64,000 bases of DNA, from positions 62,001 through 126,000 of the forward strand of contig NZ_NSFV01000003.1 of NCBI RefSeq assembly GCF_002295115.1, read 5' to 3'. Both the position numbers and the translations under genes were made by a program. The first letter of the stretch is position 1. Every line of letters starts with the position of its first letter. The notes beneath the pieces are model-generated. The model was not told where the DNA came from. It was given only the letters and a program-made list of their open reading frames with translations, and searched no databases. Positions 17,847 through 27,344 of the stretch are shown here, in pieces. This DNA comes from Mesorhizobium sp. WSM4311. GTDB lineage: Bacteria > Pseudomonadota > Alphaproteobacteria > Rhizobiales > Rhizobiaceae.

Positions 17847-18305
17847 ATGTCGATAAAGAAGACCGGTGTTGACCAGCAACTGATCCGCGATCTGGCGGGC
17901 ATACTGAACGACACCAACCTGACCGAGATCGAGGTCGAACTGGGCGACCTGAAGGTGCGCGTGTCGCGGCAGGCCCCTGCCGTCCATGCGATCGCGGCAC
18001 CCCAGCCCAACTATGCGCCGGCAGCAGCCCAGCCCGCGGTCGCTGCCGCCCCGGCCACGGTCGACGTGTCGAAGAACGCGGTGGCCTCGCCAATGGTCGG
18101 CACCGCCTATCTGGCGCCGTCGCCCGATGCCAAGCCGTTCATCGAGGTCGGCCAGACGGTCAAGGAAGGCCAGACGCTGCTGATCATCGAGGCGATGAAG
18201 ACGATGAACCAGATCCCCTCGCCGCGCGCCGGCACCGTAACGGCGATCCTGTTCGAGGATGCGACGCCGGTCGAATACGGCATGCCGCTCGTCGTGATCG
18301 AGTAG
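17847..18305 (+). CDS. accB: Acetyl-CoA carboxylase biotin carboxyl carrier protein
   Basis: 152 residues. It carries the biotin that shuttles CO2 in malonyl-CoA synthesis. The biotinyl Lys is in IIEAMKTMN near the C-terminus, preceded by the flexible Ala/Pro linker ([17 protein letters not shown]). The N-terminal [17 protein letters not shown] matches the family. The start at 17847 has GAAGG upstream. An alternative ATG at 17817, which overlaps the aroQ stop, would add 10 residues that do not look conserved. It is followed 10 bases later by accC. Confidence 0.96.
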   Translation: MSIKKTGVDQQLIRDLAGILNDTNLTEIEVELGDLKVRVSRQAPAVHAIAAPQPNYAPAAAQPAVAAAPATVDVSKNAVASPMVGTAYLAPSPDAKPFIEVGQTVKEGQTLLIIEAMKTMNQIPSPRAGTVTAILFEDATPVEYGMPLVVIE

Positions 18306-18315
18306 AGCGGGCCGG

Positions 18316-19659
18316 ATGTTCCAGAAGATCCTCATCGCCAATCGCGGCGAAATCGCGCTTCGGGTGCTTCGCGCCTGCAAGGAACTCGGCATCCAGACGG
18401 TGGTGGTGCATTCGACCGCCGACGCCGACGCCATGCATGTGCGGCTTGCCGACGAGAGCGTCTGCATTGGCCCGCCGCCATCGCGCGACAGCTATCTCAA
18501 CATCCATCAGATCGTCGCGGCCTGCGAGATCACCGGCGCCGATGCGGTGCATCCGGGTTATGGCTTCCTGTCCGAGAACGCCAAGTTCGCCGACATACTG
18601 GCCGCGCACAACATCACCTTTATCGGCCCGACCGGCGACCATATCCGCGTCATGGGCGACAAGATCGAGGCCAAGCGCACCGCCAAGCGCCTCGGCATCC
18701 CGGTGGTGCCAGGTTCCGACGGCGCGGTGACCGAGGAGAAGGAAGCCAAGCGCATTGCCGCCGAAATCGGCTATCCCGTGATCATCAAGGCCTCCGCCGG
18801 CGGCGGCGGACGCGGCATGAAGGTCGCGCACACCGAGGCCGACCTCGAGGTCGCTCTGCAGACGGCGCGCTCGGAAGCAGGCGCCGCTTTCGGCGACGAT
18901 GCTGTCTACATCGAGAAGTATCTGCAGAAGCCGCGCCATATCGAAGTGCAGGTGTTCGGCGACGGCTTTGGCCGCGGCGTGCATTTCGGCGAGCGCGACT
19001 GTTCGCTGCAACGGCGCCACCAGAAAGTCTGGGAAGAGGCCAATTCGCCGGCGCTCAACGCCGAGGAACGGGCCCGCATCGGCGGCATCTGCGCCAAGGC
19101 CATTGCCGACCTCGGCTATTCCGGCGCCGGCACGATCGAGTTCCTCTACGAGAATGGCGAGTTCTATTTCATCGAGATGAACACACGCCTGCAGGTCGAG
19201 CATCCGGTGACGGAAGCAATCACCGGCATCGATCTCGTGCATGAGCAGATCCGTGTCGCTTCCGGCGGCGGGCTTTCCGTCAGGCAGGAAGACATCAAGT
19301 TCAATGGCCACGCCATCGAATGCCGCATCAATGCCGAGGATCCGCGCACCTTCACCCCCTCGCCTGGTACCATCACGCATTTCCACACGCCAGGCGGTCT
19401 CGGCATCCGCGTCGATTCCGGCGTCTATTCCGGCTACAAGATCCCGCCCTACTACGATAGCCTGATCGGCAAGCTGATCGTGCATGGGCGCAACCGCGTC
19501 GAATGCATGATGCGGCTGCGGCGGGCGCTGGATGAATTCGTCGTCGACGGTATCAAGACGACGTTGCCGCTGTTTCGCGATCTGGTCGGCAATGCCGACA
19601 TCGCCAATGGCGACTATGACATCCACTGGCTGGAAAAATACCTGGCCAAGGAAGAGTAG
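18316..19659 (+). CDS. accC: Acetyl-CoA carboxylase, biotin carboxylase subunit
   Basis: 447 residues, full length. It is an ATP-grasp enzyme that carboxylates biotin on AccB. The N-terminal ILIANRGEIALRVLRAC, HPGYGFLSENAKFA, the Gly-rich ATP lid KASAGGGGRGMK, the FIEMNTRLQVEHPVTE metal and bicarbonate site and GHAIECRINAEDP are all present. It is co-transcribed with accB upstream and aat 12 bases downstream. Confidence 0.97.
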   Translation: MFQKILIANRGEIALRVLRACKELGIQTVVVHSTADADAMHVRLADESVCIGPPPSRDSYLNIHQIVAACEITGADAVHPGYGFLSENAKFADILAAHNITFIGPTGDHIRVMGDKIEAKRTAKRLGIPVVPGSDGAVTEEKEAKRIAAEIGYPVIIKASAGGGGRGMKVAHTEADLEVALQTARSEAGAAFGDDAVYIEKYLQKPRHIEVQVFGDGFGRGVHFGERDCSLQRRHQKVWEEANSPALNAEERARIGGICAKAIADLGYSGAGTIEFLYENGEFYFIEMNTRLQVEHPVTEAITGIDLVHEQIRVASGGGLSVRQEDIKFNGHAIECRINAEDPRTFTPSPGTITHFHTPGGLGIRVDSGVYSGYKIPPYYDSLIGKLIVHGRNRVECMMRLRRALDEFVVDGIKTTLPLFRDLVGNADIANGDYDIHWLEKYLAKEE

Positions 19660-19671
19660 TTCGGGGACGCG

Positions 19672-20289
19672 ATGACCCGTCCTTACGCGCCCGGCTATCG
19701 CATCCCCACCGACCTTCTTCTCAAGGCCTACGCTTCGGGCGTCTTCCCGATGGCCGAAAGCGCCAGCGACCCAGAGGTGTTCTGGGTGCGGCCGGAGACA
19801 CGCGGCATCATCCCGCTCGAAGGGTTCCACACGCCCAAAAGCCTGAGGAAGACGATCCGCAAAAACCCGTTCGACATCCGTTTCGATTTCGATTTCGAGG
19901 CGACGATCGACGGCTGCGCGGAAAAGCGGGAGGAAAGGCGCTCGACCTGGATCAACGCGCCGATCCGCGAGGCCTATGTGCAGTTGCATCGCATGGGCCA
20001 CTGCCATTCGGTCGAGGCGTGGCATGAGGACAAGTTGGTCGGCGGCCTCTATGGCGTGTCGCTCGGACGAGTGTTCTTCGGCGAAAGCATGTTTTCCAAG
20101 GAAACGGATGCGTCGAAAATCTGCCTCGTGCATCTCGTCGAGCGCTTGAAGGCACGCGGCTTCGCGCTGCTCGATACGCAATTCACCACCGAGCATCTCA
20201 AGCGCTTCGGCGCGGTCGACGTCCCGCGCGGCAAGTATGAGAAGATGCTGGCTGACGCGCTGAAGGGCGAGGCGATCTTTTTTCCGTAG
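19672..20289 (+). CDS. aat: Leucyl/phenylalanyl-tRNA-protein transferase
   Basis: 205 residues. It adds Leu or Phe from aminoacyl-tRNA to N-terminal Arg or Lys of proteins, marking them for ClpS/ClpAP (N-degron pathway). Family marks: [57 protein letters not shown] and the C-terminal [14 protein letters not shown]. It lies 12 bases after accC. The link to accBC is positional, as in other rhizobia, and does not imply shared function. Confidence 0.96.
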   Translation: MTRPYAPGYRIPTDLLLKAYASGVFPMAESASDPEVFWVRPETRGIIPLEGFHTPKSLRKTIRKNPFDIRFDFDFEATIDGCAEKREERRSTWINAPIREAYVQLHRMGHCHSVEAWHEDKLVGGLYGVSLGRVFFGESMFSKETDASKICLVHLVERLKARGFALLDTQFTTEHLKRFGAVDVPRGKYEKMLADALKGEAIFFP

Positions 20290-20297
20290 CGATTGGG

Positions 20298-20684
20298 CTA
20301 CTTCGCGGCCGTTGCCTCGATCGGCGTCTGCGAGTGGAACATCATCTTCCAGCCGTTGACGCGATGGACATAGCCGGTGCTGACCAGCGCGGCGTAAGGT
20401 TCGCCGTTCTCGCGCGTCGCATGCGCCTCGTAGGTCAGCATGACGATGTCGCTGCCCGGCTCGATTATTCCCTTGAGCTCGATATCGAGATCGCGCCAGC
20501 GATTAGGCTTGGTCGCGGTCTTGGCAAGATCGGCATTGTCCATCGCCTTTGCCATTCGCGGAAAGGCCACCAGGCATTCCGTGTCGGCATTGGCCGCGTA
20601 GTAGGCCGCATCGCCGGTCCAGAAGCCTTTTTCGAGTTCCAGCAGTTCTTTCTTGCTGGCCGTGATTCGCTTGGTGTCCGACAT
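20298..20684 (-). CDS. NTF2-like / DUF4440-type small protein
   Basis: 128 residues. The start at 20684 has GGAGGATATTTCG upstream; a longer frame adds 20 residues with no ribosome site. The pattern of an N-terminal helix (KELLELEKGFWTGDAAYYAAN), a mid-protein AFPRMAKAM and a C-terminal STGYVHRVNGWKMMFHSQTP fits the SnoaL/NTF2-like cone fold, which binds small ligands or acts as an enzyme domain. No catalytic residues can be assigned. It converges with aat and lies 75 bases after the DUF2155 gene on the same strand. Confidence 0.8.
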   Translation of the reverse strand: MSDTKRITASKKELLELEKGFWTGDAAYYAANADTECLVAFPRMAKAMDNADLAKTATKPNRWRDLDIELKGIIEPGSDIVMLTYEAHATRENGEPYAALVSTGYVHRVNGWKMMFHSQTPIEATAAK

Positions 20685-20759
20685 CGAAATATCCTCCGGG
20701 CGCGTCGATGCGCGGTCGTCCGTGATCCAACGCATGGTGGCCACGACGGTTCCCAGGGA

Positions 20760-21353
20760 TCAGTTGGCGTCTGATGTGTCCGGTTGCGTGGGATCGGACT
20801 GTTCCGCGTCCGGGCTGGCCGCAGGCTTGGCGGCGGCTGGTTTGGTCGCGGCCGGCTTCGAAGCGTCAGCCTTGGTGGCGTCGGCCTTGGTGGCATCTGG
20901 CGCCGGCACATCGGACTTCTGTTTGCATTCCTTCAGCCAGACATCATAGACGGCATGCTCGACGGCGTTGAGACCAGGGCTTTCGGCGAACATCCACCCG
21001 GTGAAGATGCGGCGGATCTTGCGGTCGAGCGTGATCTCGTCGACCTCGACGAAGGAATCGGTCTTCGGCTCCTCGTTCTGCGGCCGGGAATAACAGACGC
21101 GGGGCGTCACCTGCAAAGCGCCGAACTGCACCGTCTCGTCGATATAGACATCGAAGGTGATGATGCGGCCAGTGATCTTGTCGATGCCGGCGAACTCGGC
21201 AACCGGGTTGGCGATGCGATCCGATCCCGCTGGCGGTGCCGGCGCGGGGGCCGCCGGTGCCGGTGCGGGCGACGCTGCAAAGGCCGCGGCGCTGACGGCG
21301 AGGCCGGCGGCTAGCGTCAAACCGCCCGTCGATATCCGATTGAAAAAGCTCAT
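20760..21353 (-). CDS. DUF2155 periplasmic protein
   Basis: 197 residues. It has a signal peptide (core GGLTLAAGLAVSAAAFAA) followed by an Ala/Pro linker. The conserved DUF2155 part runs from DKITGRIITFDVYIDETVQ through TPRVCYSRP to FTGWMFAESPGLNAVEH and YDVWLKEC. The last 50 residues are Ala/Lys/Asp/Pro repeats (DATKADATKADASKPAATKP) of low complexity. The family is alphaproteobacterial and often neighbours aat and the NDUFA12 homologue, as here. The function is unknown; export suggests an envelope role. Confidence 0.9.
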   Translation of the reverse strand: MSFFNRISTGGLTLAAGLAVSAAAFAASPAPAPAAPAPAPPAGSDRIANPVAEFAGIDKITGRIITFDVYIDETVQFGALQVTPRVCYSRPQNEEPKTDSFVEVDEITLDRKIRRIFTGWMFAESPGLNAVEHAVYDVWLKECKQKSDVPAPDATKADATKADASKPAATKPAAAKPAASPDAEQSDPTQPDTSDAN

Positions 21354-21493
21354 ATAGGGGTACCGGTGGTTCGCGCCCGGGTGATTCCGTCGATCGCCAA
21401 GGCTAGTCGCCGTTTTCTGATCAGCAAGCAGCTAAACACCAATTGTGGCGATAAAGGACCGGCCCGCACTTTGTGCCGTACAAGCCGGGGCCG

Positions 21494-21892
21494 TTACGAC
21501 CCTGGCGTCCAGGCGTCATAGTCACCCGTAACCTGCGGGCGATGCTGATTGGTCAGCACCGAGCCCTTCGGGCGGTAGGCCGCTGGCGTGCCGGTCAGAT
21601 TGGGCTTGTGCGGCTTCTGCCAATCGCGCGGCTTGTAGTCCTCGCTGGCCGGAGCGAGATCGACGCGGTGGTGGATCCAGCCATGCCAGCCGGGCGGAAT
21701 GGCCGAAGCTTCCGAATAGTTGCGGTAGATGACCCAACGGCGGGTGCGGCCTTCCGAATCGATGCCGCCTTCGTAGTAGACATTGCCGACCTCGTCCTGG
21801 CCGACCCTCTTGCCGTACCGCCAGGTGTGCAAGCGTGTTCCCAGCGTCTGGCTGTTCCACCAAGTGAAAAACTGCGTCAGGAAAGTCTTCAT
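21494..21892 (-). CDS. NADH:ubiquinone oxidoreductase accessory subunit, NDUFA12 family
   Basis: 132 residues, homologous to the mitochondrial complex I subunit B17.2/NDUFA12. Marks are YEGGIDSEGRTRRWVIY, PPGWHGWIHH and the C-terminal KPHKPNLTGTPAAYRPKGS. In alphaproteobacteria this subunit sits on the peripheral arm of complex I and is encoded away from the nuo operon, as here. It is upstream of DUF2155 on the same strand and divergent from panB. Confidence 0.94.
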   Translation of the reverse strand: MKTFLTQFFTWWNSQTLGTRLHTWRYGKRVGQDEVGNVYYEGGIDSEGRTRRWVIYRNYSEASAIPPGWHGWIHHRVDLAPASEDYKPRDWQKPHKPNLTGTPAAYRPKGSVLTNQHRPQVTGDYDAWTPGS

Positions 21893-22122
21893 CTCAGAGC
21901 CCTTTGCGCTGGCGGCGCCTGTTTCCTGCTTATGGCGTCAGGCCTTCGGGAAGGCAAGGGTTTTGCCATGGAGAGCGCGCAAATGGCGCGCCGGGGTGCC
22001 GACACATGCCTGTGCCCCCAAGAGGCGGCAGGATGCACGCTTGCCAAGCCTTTCCGCTCTTTCTAAAGCTCAGCGCGCCCATGCGGATATCCAATCCGGC
22101 CATGGGCCGAAGGAGGTGACGA

Positions 22123-22983
22123 TTGGCCACGAAACTGCCGACCACCGACATTCGCATCGGCGCAGAGCTGATTCGCCGCCGCAAGGGCGGCATCCCGTTG
22201 GTCTGCCTGACCGCCTACACCTATCCTGTCGCCCGCCTGCTCGACCCGCATGTCGACCTGCTTCTGGTCGGCGACAGCGTCGCCATGGTCCTGCATGGCC
22301 ACGAGACAACGCTCGGCGCCTCGCTGGAGATGATGATCGCGCATGGGCAAGCCGTGATGCGCGGCTCGGCCAGGGCCTGCGTGGTCGTCGACATGCCGGC
22401 CCGCAGCTACGAGGATTCGACGGAGCAGGCCGTGGCCTCGGCGCGGCGCATCGTTGACGAGACCGGCTGCCAGGCGGTGAAGCTTGAAGGCGGCGTCGAC
22501 AAGGCCGGGCAGATCGCGGCAATCGTCGCCTCCGGCATTCCGGTCATGGGTCATATCGGCCTGCTGCCGCAATCGGTGGAGAAGGACGGCGGCTATAAGA
22601 TCAAGGGCCGCACGGACGAGACCGTCGCGGCGCTGATAGCCGACGCGCGCGCCGTCGAAAAGGCCGGCGCGTTCTCCGTGGTCATCGAAGGCACCATCGA
22701 GGCGGTCGCCGCCGACATCACACGCCGCATTGCGATTCCTACCATCGGTATCGGCGCCAGCGGCGACTGCGATGGCCAGATCCTGGTCATCGACGACATG
22801 GTCGGGCTGACCGTCGACCGCGTGCCGAAATTCGTCAAGGAATATGCCGATCTGCGCCGCGTGATCGCGCACGCCGCCGAGCGCTACGCAGCGGAGGTGC
22901 GAGACCGGACTTTCCCCGGTGCTGCCCATGTCTTTTCAAGTTCAAAAGCCTTTTCGGGCAAAGGCGGCGGGGATGGGTCATGA
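22123..22983 (+). CDS. panB: 3-methyl-2-oxobutanoate hydroxymethyltransferase
   Basis: 286 residues. It makes ketopantoate from 2-oxoisovalerate and methylene-tetrahydrofolate, the first step to pantothenate. Motifs: [33 protein letters not shown] (metal site), [20 protein letters not shown] and [16 protein letters not shown]. The start is TTG at 22123, preceded by a strong AGGAGGTGACGA; no ATG fits the conserved N-terminus. The stop overlaps the panC start (ATGA). Confidence 0.96.
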   Translation: MATKLPTTDIRIGAELIRRRKGGIPLVCLTAYTYPVARLLDPHVDLLLVGDSVAMVLHGHETTLGASLEMMIAHGQAVMRGSARACVVVDMPARSYEDSTEQAVASARRIVDETGCQAVKLEGGVDKAGQIAAIVASGIPVMGHIGLLPQSVEKDGGYKIKGRTDETVAALIADARAVEKAGAFSVVIEGTIEAVAADITRRIAIPTIGIGASGDCDGQILVIDDMVGLTVDRVPKFVKEYADLRRVIAHAAERYAAEVRDRTFPGAAHVFSSSKAFSGKGGGDGS

Positions 22984-23831
22984 GTCGTCCCGAGGTCGTC
23001 GACAGCGTCGTCGCACTTCGCGCGCAGGTCAGTGACTGGCGGCGCGATGGCCTGCGCGTCGCCATGGTGCCAACCATGGGCGCGTTGCATGAGGGGCACC
23101 TCTCCCTGATCAGGATCGCCAGGGAAAAAGCCGAGCGCTGCATGGTGTCGATCTTCGTCAATCCGACGCAGTTCGCGCCGAGCGAGGATCTCGACAAGTA
23201 CCCGCGCCAGTTGGCCCGTGACCTTGACCTGTTGGCGACGGTCAACGCCGATCTTGCCTTCACGCCGATGGTCGGCGCGATGTATCCCGCCGGCTTTGCC
23301 ACCAGGATCTCGGTCGGCGGCCCGTCCGCCGGGCTCGAATCGGACTTTCGCCCCACTTTTTTCGAGGGCGTCGCCACCATTGTCGCCAAGCTTTTTCTTC
23401 AGGCGACGCCTGACTGTGCGGTCTTTGGCGAGAAGGACTACCAGCAGCTTTGCGTCGTCAGGCAGCTCTGCCGCGACCTCGACCTGCCTGTCGAGATCAT
23501 CGGCGCCCCGACCATACGCGACGCGCATGGCCTGGCCATGTCGTCACGCAACGCCTATCTCGACGAGACTGAACTGGCTGTCGCCCGCCAGCTCAACGTC
23601 ATCCTGCACAAGACGGCTGCCGCACTGGCGGCAGGCGCGCTCGGAGATGACGCAACTGGGGAAGCCAGCCGCGCGCTCATTGCCGCCGGCTTCCAGAAGG
23701 TCGACTACGTCGAGGCCCGCGAAAGCCTGACGCTTGCGCCCTGGCGCCGCGACAGAGCTGGGCGCCTGCTTGCCGCGGCCTGGCTGGGCAAGACGCGGCT
23801 GATCGACAATGTGGAAGTTCCCGTTGCCTGA
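22980..23831 (+). CDS. panC: Pantothenate synthetase
   Basis: 283 residues. It joins pantoate and beta-alanine with ATP. Motifs: [15 protein letters not shown] (the HIGH-like nucleotide loop), [36 protein letters not shown] and the KMSKS-like AMSSRNAYL. The start ATG overlaps the panB TGA by 4 bases, so the two are translationally coupled. Confidence 0.96.
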   Translation: MSRPEVVDSVVALRAQVSDWRRDGLRVAMVPTMGALHEGHLSLIRIAREKAERCMVSIFVNPTQFAPSEDLDKYPRQLARDLDLLATVNADLAFTPMVGAMYPAGFATRISVGGPSAGLESDFRPTFFEGVATIVAKLFLQATPDCAVFGEKDYQQLCVVRQLCRDLDLPVEIIGAPTIRDAHGLAMSSRNAYLDETELAVARQLNVILHKTAAALAAGALGDDATGEASRALIAAGFQKVDYVEARESLTLAPWRRDRAGRLLAAAWLGKTRLIDNVEVPVA

Positions 23832-23896
23832 TCGGATCGGGCTACGCCACGCCTTGTGCCCTGGCATGTCACCCGTCCGAAATTTCCGGCACGCGC

Positions 23897-24595
23897 TCAC
23901 TCTTCCGTCGGCATATGCAGATACATCGACTGGATGCCGACACGGCCCGGACCGGTGAAGCGGTTGACGATGAAATTCATATTGGCGCCGAAGAAGCCGC
24001 TCGACAGGCGATCGATCTTGGTTTCCATCCTGACGGAGGCATCCTTGAACAGCCAGCCGCCCGGCTCGATGTCGAGGGTCTCGCCGGCGGCAAGCGTCTT
24101 TTCAAAGACGTTGCCGTAGCCGTGCAGCCAGACTATGCCGTCGCCGCTATCGCCGCGAAAACGGTCGATGAAGAAGCCGCTCTGGCCGAACAGCATCGTC
24201 GCCAGGCCGCGCACACGCTCGAATGTGTATTCGACATTGCCGGTTGCGGCGAGAAACTGGTGTTCGCGCACCTGGATCTCCTCGCCACGCCTGAGATGGA
24301 TCGGCACGATGTGGCCTGGTCCATCGCGGCTGAAGGCGATGATGCCCGCTCCCGACGCCTCGGTGACGAAGATCTGCATGCCGGCCATCATGCGCTTCAG
24401 CGCGCCCTTCAGCGATTTCAGACCGATGGTGATGGTCGAGGTCTTCCACAACAGGATGTGGTGCTCGAAATAGACAGGCATCCGCGTCACATCGACCGAA
24501 AGCACGGGCACCAGTTCGCCCGCTATGTGATAGGTGACGCCACCAAAGGTCTCGTCCGACACCTCTGTCGGCATCAGTTCCGGCAGGCTTGGCAT
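23897..24595 (-). CDS. AIM24-family protein
   Basis: 232 residues of the AIM24/TIGR00266 beta-rich family. Typical stretches are ILLWKTSTITIGLKSLKGA, MAGMQIFVTEASGAGIIAFS, LAATGNVEYTFERVRG, and GDGIVWLHGYGNVFEKTLAAGE near the C-terminus. Mitochondrial homologues affect inner-membrane organisation; bacterial roles are unknown. No signal peptide or membrane segment is evident. It appears to be transcribed alone. Confidence 0.88.
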   Translation of the reverse strand: MPSLPELMPTEVSDETFGGVTYHIAGELVPVLSVDVTRMPVYFEHHILLWKTSTITIGLKSLKGALKRMMAGMQIFVTEASGAGIIAFSRDGPGHIVPIHLRRGEEIQVREHQFLAATGNVEYTFERVRGLATMLFGQSGFFIDRFRGDSGDGIVWLHGYGNVFEKTLAAGETLDIEPGGWLFKDASVRMETKIDRLSSGFFGANMNFIVNRFTGPGRVGIQSMYLHMPTEE

Positions 24596-24753
24596 GGTTC
24601 CCCCCCAGCGCTACCCGGCGTGCCAGTCCATTCCGGCTTCCGCGCGGTCAGCACCGGCAGCTTTGGTGCGGAGCCCTCAGGCCGTCAAACGAAAACGGGC
24701 GCATCCAGCGCCGCTCGCGCGAAGGTGATCAAGCGAGGTTCACTTCGAAGGAA

Positions 24754-25245
24754 TCAGCCGGCAAGAGACCGGCGGTAGACCAGTGTCGGCTCGCCCGGGG
24801 CACCCGCGTGCCCGCCGGCATCGCCGGATCGCACGAAGCCGTTCGCTTCATAGAAGGCGATGGCGCGGGTGTTCCGCGCCTCCACTTCCAGGCGGATGCC
24901 GCGGGCTTCCGGAAAACTCTCGATGATCTCGTCGAGCAACATGCCGCCAATGCCCCTGCCCTGCAGGCCCGGAAGCACGTAGAGCTGTTTCAGGACAACC
25001 TCTTCTCCGCCACCAATGCCCTCGGCAAAAGCCACGCCGCCAATGCGCTTGCCGTCATCGGCGACGAGGAACTCGCTGTTCGGCTTGGTCAGTCTCGTTT
25101 TCAGAGACGCAATCGAGTGCCATTCGTCGGTGATTTCGGTAACCCGCCCGGCGCCATAGATCGCGTCGTAGGTGGCGTGCCAGGTTTCAACCAGCAGCGC
25201 GCGGATGGCAGCGAGATCGCGTTCGCCGGCGGTGCGGACGAACAT
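24754..25245 (-). CDS. GNAT-family N-acetyltransferase
   Basis: 163 residues, one GNAT domain. The acetyl-CoA loop is LQGRGIGGMLLDEI, following the beta-strand QLYVLPG; the C-terminal NTRAIAFYEANGFVRSG is typical. The acceptor substrate is unknown. The start lies 4 bases after the gatB stop, so it is in the gatB operon. It is also the only GNAT gene near the YjhX-like toxin gene at 27040; whether the two interact is open. Confidence 0.9.
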   Translation of the reverse strand: MFVRTAGERDLAAIRALLVETWHATYDAIYGAGRVTEITDEWHSIASLKTRLTKPNSEFLVADDGKRIGGVAFAEGIGGGEEVVLKQLYVLPGLQGRGIGGMLLDEIIESFPEARGIRLEVEARNTRAIAFYEANGFVRSGDAGGHAGAPGEPTLVYRRSLAG

Positions 25246-25249
25246 GGCC

Positions 25250-26749
25250 TTACTCGATGCCGAGCTTGGCCTTGACGAGGTCGTTGACCGCCTGCGGATT
25301 GGCCTTGCCGCCGGTCGCCTTCATCACCTGGCCGACGAACCAGCCGGCCATGGTCGGCTTGGCGCGCGCCTGTTCGACCTTGTCGGGATTGGCCGCGATC
25401 ACGTCGTCGACCGCCTTCTCGATGGCGCCGGTGTCCGTGACCTGTTTCATGCCACGGCTTTCGACCAGCGCACGCGGATCGCCGCCTTCGTTCCAGACGA
25501 TCTCGAACAGGTCCTTGGCGATCTTGCCGGAGATGGTGCCGTCCTTGATCAGGTCGATGACCGCGCCGAGCTGGTCGGGCGAAACCGGCGCATTTTCAAT
25601 GTCCTTGCCCACCTTGTTCAACTGGCCGAGCAGATCGTTGATGACCCAGTTGGCGGCGAGCTTGCCGTCGCGGCCGGCGGCCACCTTCTCGAAATAATCG
25701 GCGACCGACTTTTCCGACACCAGGATCGAAGCGTCGTAGGTCGAGAGACCCAGCGAGGAGATGAGCCGCGCCTTCTTGTCGTCGGGCAATTCCGGCAGCT
25801 CTTTGGCCAAAGCATCGACATAGGCCTGATCGAATTCCAGCGGCAGCAGGTCGGGATCGGGGAAATAGCGGTAATCGTGCGCTTCTTCCTTCGAGCGCAT
25901 CGAGCGCGTCTCGCCCTTGACCGCATCATACAGCCGCGTTTCCTGATCGATCTTGCCGCCGTCCTCGATAATGGCGATCTGGCGGCGTGCCTCGAAGTCG
26001 ATGGCCTGGCCGATGAAGCGGATCGAGTTCATGTTCTTGATCTCGCAGCGGGTGCCGAACTCACCACCAGGCCGCCGTACCGAGACGTTGACGTCGGCGC
26101 GCAGCGAGCCTTCATCCATGTTGCCGTCGCAGGTGCCGAGATAGCGCATGATGGTGCGCAGCTTGGTGACATAGGCCTTGGCCTCATCGCCGGAACGCAG
26201 GTCAGGCTTGGAGACGATTTCCATCAGCGCCACGCCGGAGCGGTTGAGATCAACATAGGACATGGTCGGATGCTGGTCGTGCATCGACTTGCCGGCGTCC
26301 TGTTCCAGATGCAGCCTCTCGATGCCGACCTCGATGTCCTCGAACTCGCCCTGCCGGTCCGGTCCGACCGAAACGATTACCGTGCCCTCGCCGACGATCG
26401 GCTGCTTGAACTGGGAAATCTGGTAGCCCTGCGGCAGGTCGGGATAAAAGTAGTTCTTCCGGTCGAAAACCGACTTGTGGTTGATCTGCGCCTTCAGCCC
26501 GAGACCGGTGCGGATCGCCTGTTTGACGCACTCCTCGTTGATGACAGGCAGCATGCCCGGCATTGCCGCATCGACCAGGCTGACATTGGCGTTGGGGGCC
26601 GCACCGAAAGCGGTCGAAGCGCCGGAAAACAATTTTGCTTCCGAGATGACCTGCGCGTGCACCTCGAGACCGATGATGATTTCCCAGTCACCGGTGGCGC
26701 CGGGGATCAAGCGTTTTGCATCGGGCGTGCGGGTATCGATGAGGGTCAT
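25250..26749 (-). CDS. gatB: Asp/Glu-tRNA amidotransferase subunit B
   Basis: 499 residues. With GatA and GatC it converts Glu-tRNA(Gln) and Asp-tRNA(Asn) to the amidated forms. Signature runs: [44 protein letters not shown], the GatB/YqeY tail domain, and C-terminal [17 protein letters not shown]. The ATG at 26749 is chosen because it gives the expected MTLIDTR N-terminus. The longer frame to 26818 would read through inverted repeats. A GNAT gene follows 4 bases downstream. Confidence 0.96.
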   Translation of the reverse strand: MTLIDTRTPDAKRLIPGATGDWEIIIGLEVHAQVISEAKLFSGASTAFGAAPNANVSLVDAAMPGMLPVINEECVKQAIRTGLGLKAQINHKSVFDRKNYFYPDLPQGYQISQFKQPIVGEGTVIVSVGPDRQGEFEDIEVGIERLHLEQDAGKSMHDQHPTMSYVDLNRSGVALMEIVSKPDLRSGDEAKAYVTKLRTIMRYLGTCDGNMDEGSLRADVNVSVRRPGGEFGTRCEIKNMNSIRFIGQAIDFEARRQIAIIEDGGKIDQETRLYDAVKGETRSMRSKEEAHDYRYFPDPDLLPLEFDQAYVDALAKELPELPDDKKARLISSLGLSTYDASILVSEKSVADYFEKVAAGRDGKLAANWVINDLLGQLNKVGKDIENAPVSPDQLGAVIDLIKDGTISGKIAKDLFEIVWNEGGDPRALVESRGMKQVTDTGAIEKAVDDVIAANPDKVEQARAKPTMAGWFVGQVMKATGGKANPQAVNDLVKAKLGIE

Positions 26750-26770
26750 GGCGGCCTGCAAATTACGATG

Positions 26771-26817
26771 AGTGAACTCACGTTTGAACGTGACTTTCAC
26801 GTCTGAAGTGAAAGTCA
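26771..26817. promoter_or_regulatory. Cluster of inverted repeats upstream of gatB
   Basis: Three nested or adjoining dyads share TCAC/GTGA half-sites: GTGA-AC-TCAC (26772-26781), TCACGT-TTGA-ACGTGA (26778-26793) and the perfect 10-bp pair TGACTTTCAC-N7-GTGAAAGTCA (26791-26817). They begin about 20 bases upstream of the chosen gatB start, so they lie in its leader or promoter. This could be a multi-site operator or an RNA structure. The regulator is unknown. Confidence 0.5.
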
Positions 26818-26893
26818 TTCGCTAGTGCAAACCGCCAGAAGAGACAAGCGCAAAGCCGCCGGCTGGCCTTTTCAGCCGCTTTCGCCTATAGGA

Positions 26894-27023
26894 CTCCCAT
26901 TCCAATGGAGAGTGGATGTCCACTTACGCTCAGTCCCGTTAAGGCCCTGACCTCATAGCGAGGCAGGGCAGAAAACCTGAAACCCCGTGCCGCGAAGCTT
27001 CGCGGCGGCGGCATTTTTTGTTT
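26894..27023 (+). ncRNA. Candidate small RNA or leader with four hairpins
   Basis: On the plus strand four stems follow each other. CTCC-C-ATT pairs with AAT-GGAG (26894-26910). AGTGG pairs with CCACT (26911-26924). GCCCTG-A-CCTC pairs with GAGG-CAGGGC (26944-26969). Last is the perfect CCGCGAAG/CTTCGCGG dyad extended to 26989-27006, followed by a T-run (27013-27023), which looks like an intrinsic terminator. The terminator ends 17 bases before the ATG of the YjhX-like gene. It may be a separate small RNA or an attenuating leader for that gene. I cannot assign it to a known RNA family. Confidence 0.45.
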
Positions 27024-27039
27024 TCCCGGAACGCTCCAC

Positions 27040-27297
27040 ATGGATATTTCGCGCACTGAACAGCGCATCCTGCACCTGCTTGCGCAGGGCGGACGCATTG
27101 AAATCGAAAAGAACCAGAAGAAACGGATCGCCTCCGTCAAATGCCTGACCCGCGATGGCTGGCACTATCCGGGCGTCGATCTCAAGCTGTTTCGAAAGCT
27201 GAAACGCAAGAAGGCGGTTTCGTCGTCGGGCGGCGGTCCCTACCGCATCACCAGGCGCGGCCTCGAACTCGTCCGCTCCGAACTCGACAATCGATAG
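27040..27297 (+). CDS. YjhX-family (UPF0386) putative toxin
   Basis: 85 residues, the same size as E. coli YjhX. Shared features are the N-terminal SRTEQRILHLLAQGGRIE, the middle KCLTRDGW and the C-terminal PYRITRRGLELVRSELDNR. The last residues LDNR are family-typical. The fold is probably a small winged helix. In E. coli, YjhX is reported as a toxin paired with the GNAT-type antitoxin YjhQ encoded next to it. Here no antitoxin gene adjoins. An intrinsic terminator-like hairpin sits directly upstream of the start. Whether it is toxic here is unproven. Confidence 0.85.
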   Translation: MDISRTEQRILHLLAQGGRIEIEKNQKKRIASVKCLTRDGWHYPGVDLKLFRKLKRKKAVSSSGGGPYRITRRGLELVRSELDNR

Positions 27298-27344
27298 ACT
27301 ACCGTTCCGCCGGCCGGGTTTCCGGCCGGCGTTCCTTTCACCGC

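Noticed and set aside
18184..20196. 670-codon minus-strand frame opposite accC and aat
   Set aside because: Shadow of well-identified plus-strand genes; no motif or ribosome site.
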